Below, in pieces: positions 42,201-48,200 of a DNA stretch of 64,000 bases (position 1 is its first letter; every line of letters begins with the position of its first letter). The notes beneath the pieces were generated by a model that saw only the letters and a program-made list of their open reading frames with translations, was not told the DNA's origin and did no database searches. Source of the DNA: Littorina saxatilis (lineage: Eukaryota > Mollusca > Gastropoda > Littorinimorpha > Littorinidae). The DNA is taken from positions 35,809,627 to 35,873,626 of the forward strand of contig NC_090258.1 of NCBI RefSeq assembly GCF_037325665.1. Reading direction: 5' to 3'. Both the position numbers and the translations under genes were made by a program.

Positions 42201-45200
42201 TAATTTTATTTGCAGAGGTTTGACGGAGACAAGATGAAGTACATGATGGAGGCTACCATGCTGAGGAAGAGACAGGAGAAGTTGGAAAACAAACTGGTAT
42301 GTGTTATGAACCATGTATAATGAACCATATGCTATGAACCATACACAACATGTTCTACCTGTCTCTCTGCAGGAAATGTATGAAGATCAGTAAACAGGAT
42401 AGGATGTCAAAGGAGATGTAATGCGCCAGATTTCATAGATATGACAATTTTTAAAGCATTTTTAAGGGAGGGGGGGGGGGGGGGGGTTGTGGACCAGTGG
42501 GTCTGCTTTGCTTTACCACCTGAATTGCAGACCTGTTTACCCTTACGATTTTGGCGTAATTTATTACGATTTTCTGCAAAAAATACGCCATTCCGCTATC
42601 CGTGTCAAGACTACGATTTTCATAAATAAAAAAAATGTTAAAAAAATTTAATCAATTCACATGTTTGACATTGTTTTTTTCAATGGCAAAATGGGGTGAA
42701 AAGGCACAGGACTGACCAGAGATCATGTCTGTCTGATGAGACGCTGGAGAGCCTTATTCTAGTGGTGAAGTCTCGCCCTCACTCATTCGGCAAGCGCAAG
42801 TACAGTAGAGAAGCGCTTAATGACACACTGAAAAAGGCCTTCTACGAGAAAAAGAATCAGTGATGCATGTGCTTTTGATGTGATCTTCTTTGAAATTATG
42901 ATGACTAGAAAAACTGACTGATGTGTTTTGTTTGTGAATGATGGATATATGTGCATGATTGCGTTTCGCAGACACAGTTGTCATGTGCGTTGTAATTGGC
43001 GACGAATGCTGGATGATTACTATTTTTGTGCCAGGATTACTATTTTTGGGGCTGAGCATTACTCCAAAACACTTATGGGGGTAAACAGGTCTGGAATTGT
43101 CAACACTCCAAGATGTTTTCAATTTCCCAATGTGACCGTAATGTTTTGTTTTGTCACAATGAAACGTTACTATGACATACCTTTTTAAAAATTTATTATT
43201 TCTATTGTGAAAGTACATTATTTGGGTTATGTGTGTGTTTCAGCGCCACATGCTGGTAGTGATGTCAGGTTGTGTGTGTGTGTTTTAGCGGCACATGCGT
43301 GAGATGCTGGTAGTGATGTCAGATTGTGTGTGTATGTTTCAGCGCCACATGCGTGAGATGCTGGTAGTGATGTCAGGTTGTGTGTGTATGTTTCAGCGCC
43401 ACATGCGTGAGATGCTGGTAGTGATGTCAGGTTGTGTGTGTATGTTTCAGCGCCACATGCGTGAGATGCTGGTAGTGATGTCAGGTTGTGTGTGTGTTTC
43501 AGCGCCACATGCGTGAGATGCTGGTAGTGATGTCAGGTTGTGTGTGTGTGTTTCAGTGCCACATGCGTGAGATGCTGGTATTGATGTCAGGTTGTGTGTG
43601 TGTTTCAGCGCCACATGCGTGAGATGCTGGTAGTGATGTCAGGTTGTGTGTGTGTTTCAGCGCCACATGCGTGAGATGCTGGAGGTGGCGGAGGAGCACA
43701 AGAAGAAGAAGCTGCGGACCAAGCTGATTTCTGACATCTACCACGCGCCCACCGAGGACGCTGCCCAGAAGTGTATCAAGCTCATCCCGCTGGAGAAAGG
43801 TAAATGTTGGTACGTGTCACACTACACTTAATTCGGCAGAAGGCGTCAATGTCCACCAACAGTGGGTGCATTTCTTGTAGGTGCACTTCTTGTAGGCGTT
43901 TTTCCTGTATATAAGGAATACACCCTGGTGCATTGCCTATTGTTTTTCTCGGATCTTGTTAAAGGTCACGTCACATTTTGCTGCACCTTCAAAAATAACA
44001 TTTTCACCAGAAGTCTGTTGATCTAGAAATGTTCTGACACATGCATTAATCCAAAGTATAAAAAAGATGGCGCTTTTTCTTTATTCACAATGAATGAACC
44101 CTAATAAGACATGCGGCAGCGTTGCTGTCTGTCAACGTGGCGCAACTCATTACATCAACCAGCAGCTGCAGTATCCCTGTTCTGGTAGCTATTCTGCTTC
44201 CTGCTTGGTTTTCAAGAATTATATACCTTCGATCAGTACAGCGTAGCAGTCTTATTAGTCACAGGGATGTTGTTACAAATTCACACCAATAGGACAAAAT
44301 GTCCTGAGCTCTTCAGAATCAATAGGACATTTGACCGCTTTCAGAAATTTCAATAGGACATCATAATTTTGTGCAAAACACTGTCCATGGAATGGCTCCA
44401 AAATCGTGTGCACACACACATGCTTTAACATACACACATACACCGGCCCCCGTAGCGCAGTGGTTAGCGCTGCGGGCCGGGAGGTGTGGGTTCCAATCCC
44501 ATCAGGGTCATGTGGGTTTTTTGGGCTACGGTCGGCTCCTACGCAGAGTGGAAGTGCTATGGTTCCTATGGGAAGGCTGGGATCGCACAGCCGAGTGTAA
44601 TTCACTTAACGAATGCGACTTTGAGGGTGCTCAGGTTCTGTATACCTGACCAACACCGCAGGTGCGGCAGTTATCGGGCCTGGTTGACGCCAGGCTATAT
44701 TATGACAGTAAGCGTAAAGTGCTGCCCTGTCACGTAGTCTCAAACCAAATTGGAAATCCAAAGCATCATCATTATAATCATCCTCATCTCTTTAATCATC
44801 CAAAATATAAATTGTCCTTGCTCTTGTGGCCCTTCATGCCCGGAGCTCTCATGGTGACCTTGGTCTCAGTGTTCCTGTTCGATCCTTCCCTAGTATAGTA
44901 GTTCTGCTGTCAGTCTTCAACGTGTGACGTGGTGGCGGTCTGCTCTCTGGAGGGGACGCTCACTCAGTCAGTCAACTTGCTTAAAGTCAATGTCGTTTGT
45001 ATGGGGGCATAGTAGGTAGTGGGCTGCATCCGTTAGCTCGGGACAGACCCACAACTGAACACCGTCGAAGTGACTCAGCAGAAGTGCAGTGTCATCTTCC
45101 GAGGGTAGCCTACTGCAGCGACCCGACATCCCACCCCTGGAGTGTCTGTAAAATCGACAAGTCTGGCAGCGGAAAGAAATTCAGAGGTGGTTGAAGCAGC

Positions 45201-48200
45201 GAGTGCAGGGACGGGGCGGTGTGAGAGCACAACGGGACAAAGGAACAGGTGTAAAGACGAAGAAAAAAAAACAGAAAAAAAAACCATACACACATACAAT
45301 GTATTGTATATATACACACCGAACATTTTTGCATACATTGTTTTATTAGTCTAGTTCCAAATAGGACACACACAAAACGAAACAAACATCTAAAAAGCAA
45401 CCAAAACCTTCAGCACTCTTTTTTTGATTGTCTCACAAACTGCATGATTTGACTAGAAAATAAAATACTGAGAAAAAAAGTCCGTTTCAACACAGATTCG
45501 ACAAAGCAGTATGTTCTCTTTGCTGTCAAGGTCACAGTCTAACCAACCAAAAAGGGTCAGCCATGAATAGTTAAAAGACCGTTTCAGCGAATTTCCTGCT
45601 GTGCCGACAACATGTCCAGTACAAAATACAAAACTTTTAATCTAAAAATGTGTAAATTAACTTGTGGGGTCCTGATTTGGCCTATCATGGTCCGCTGGAC
45701 CCGAAAAGCAACAGCTAACTAACTAACTAACTAACCAAAAGGGGTTTCCACTGTATCATTTCAATTGATCCTTCAGATGAAGATGAAGGAGAAAGCGAGG
45801 TGGGATCAGATTCAGAGCTCTCCAAGGATCGTGATGAAAGTAACAGCAGTAACAAGCACACTGCCCACTGGGGGTGGTTCCCTGTCGCCTGTCTCTGTTG
45901 CCGCAAGGGAAAACTTAGCTTTAGTTCCTGAGCTAGCACGCAGGTATTTTGATAGACTTGATACCTGTACCATCATGCCAATGTAGGATGGCGTAAGTGC
46001 TTCTAACTATAGGTAGCAATGCCGTACTGACCTTTTCTGCTTGCCGATCAATGGTTTCCTGTGGCAGGGGTTGTACAATGTTGTGTACATATTGCATTCT
46101 GGGCTGCTGTACGTATCTTTTGTACTACTAACACCAGAAAGTCTTGCGCATCAACTGACGCAAATCTCTGCTGTGGTTTGCATGGTCAGTAACAGGGACA
46201 GCTAATGAAAGGGGAACAATCTGAATACTTGGCTCTATTTTTTGACTTCTTGATTGCGTATTCCTGCATGGAAGAAAGGCATTGAAATATATATGTGACG
46301 GTACTGCGTGTTAGTTGTGTATGCCTGTACCTGTACCCTTCCCTATCAGAGTGGACATTATTCACTTCTCACCTCCCTACTGCCTAACAATTGTATGCGC
46401 GTTCCTTATTTCTGCAAATATTTTAATTCTATAATACAGCAAGGAGAGGCCAGTATAATATTTTTTTCTGACAGGAAGCTCAGCTATTGTTATGACACAT
46501 TCAAGGGAAGCTAGTGAATGAATGGTTTCAAATGAGATAAATATAACACAGTGGCTTGACGATAGCAGAGTTGAGCGTCTGTCCATGCATTGTACATAAA
46601 TGCCCATTGGTTAGAATAGAGAGCAGGTCTTGCTCTTTCAAACATATATGATTTGGCAATGTACACAATGTTTTAGATCAATCCCCGACGCAGTTTGTCA
46701 ACAAACACGTCAAAAATGGCATCCTATTTTGGCCTGCAAATGACAGTATCGGAGATGACGGTAACAGAGATGACGGTATCGGAGATGACGGGCGCTCGCA
46801 TTTTGCCTTACGACACCTGACGGTCCTGTTAATGATTTTTTCGTTCGCTGAAGCTCGCATTTTTCATGATCCGCTAACTTCGACCATTATTTTTAATAAT
46901 CACTGAGACTCGGCATGTAACTACGTATTTATTACTCTCAGAAGTAGGAGTAACAAGGAATTGACATAAATTTATGTACAAAAGTTAGCTCACGCTCAGA
47001 CCATACCAGAGGTAATAAAAGTTTCACTTTGACATATTTTTGTATTAGCTGCACAACGAAAAAACCGAAATGGTCGCTCCTTATTGACAATTTTTGAACC
47101 TGTCGATTTGTTAATGAATTCAAAATACAGTTTAAAAAAAAAAGCTTTTCCTGTTCATTTTGATTATTTTGTTTTACTATCTTGTGTAAAATAAAATTTG
47201 ATACAAAGTGGAGACTTGATCCAACTACTTATTCTAAATTGTTCATTACTTTTTTTCTATAACTCTGTTTACTAACTTTATCTCAGACTGTGTTCTTTTT
47301 CTGTCCATATGTCTATTGGAGTCTAGTTTCACTAATCACTGTGGATTTTTGGAAGTTCCTGAAAGTGTGTGGATATTCACAATGAACAGTTGTGTACAAG
47401 GTTTAGGTCAACACGAGTGAAGGAATGCTTCAGGCAATAAGAGTCTCTTTGTACCTGCTTCTCTACATTTCCACCCTCCAATTTGCTTCTTAACCTCAAG
47501 TCTGGAGGTGCTTACATCCCGCTTGTAACCAAATGTGTGTGTTGGTTGTGTGCGACATACTCTTGTATTCAAATACTTGCATTGATCGTTCAGTTGGCTG
47601 ATCTGCATACATTGTGTCGCAATGTTGAACCACTGATACTAGACAGTATTAACATATTGATTGCTTATTAAACAGTGCATGATGGCCTATGGGACAGTGT
47701 ATTTCAATCAATCAATGAGGCTTATATCGCGCATATTCCGTGGGTACAGTTCTAGGCGCTCTGCAGTGATGCCGTGTGAGATGAAATTTTATATGGCCAG
47801 TAGATTTCAGAACATTAAACACCCAAGACAATGCATGAGTACCCTTTTTCACAGTATTAATTAAAGCTACATCTGCAAACAGTTGAGATACACTGGAATG
47901 GCTTGGATCTGCAACACAGAAAAAGCGTGATCCACACTGTTTTCCCCTGCCAATAACAAGTGTGAAATGTGCAACGGCAATGAGTTAAACTTTTTGGGAC
48001 TTTTTGGTTATGTGCTCTGAAGACATTAAGTAGACTTCAACAGTTGTTGAGAAAAAGAAACACTGACTTGCACAGTTAAAGCAAAGTAGCACATGGGAGT
48101 GTTGATGTCAGGCGGTTCTTTGCTTTTGAGTTCTTTGGTCTGGCGTATACTGATCCACAGCTGTAAAAAAAAAATCCAGCCTAGCTGCACTCATTGCAGG

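Noticed and set aside
43227-43516. Plus- and minus-strand repeat frames before exon 21
   Set aside because: Shadows of the acceptor array; no independent gene.
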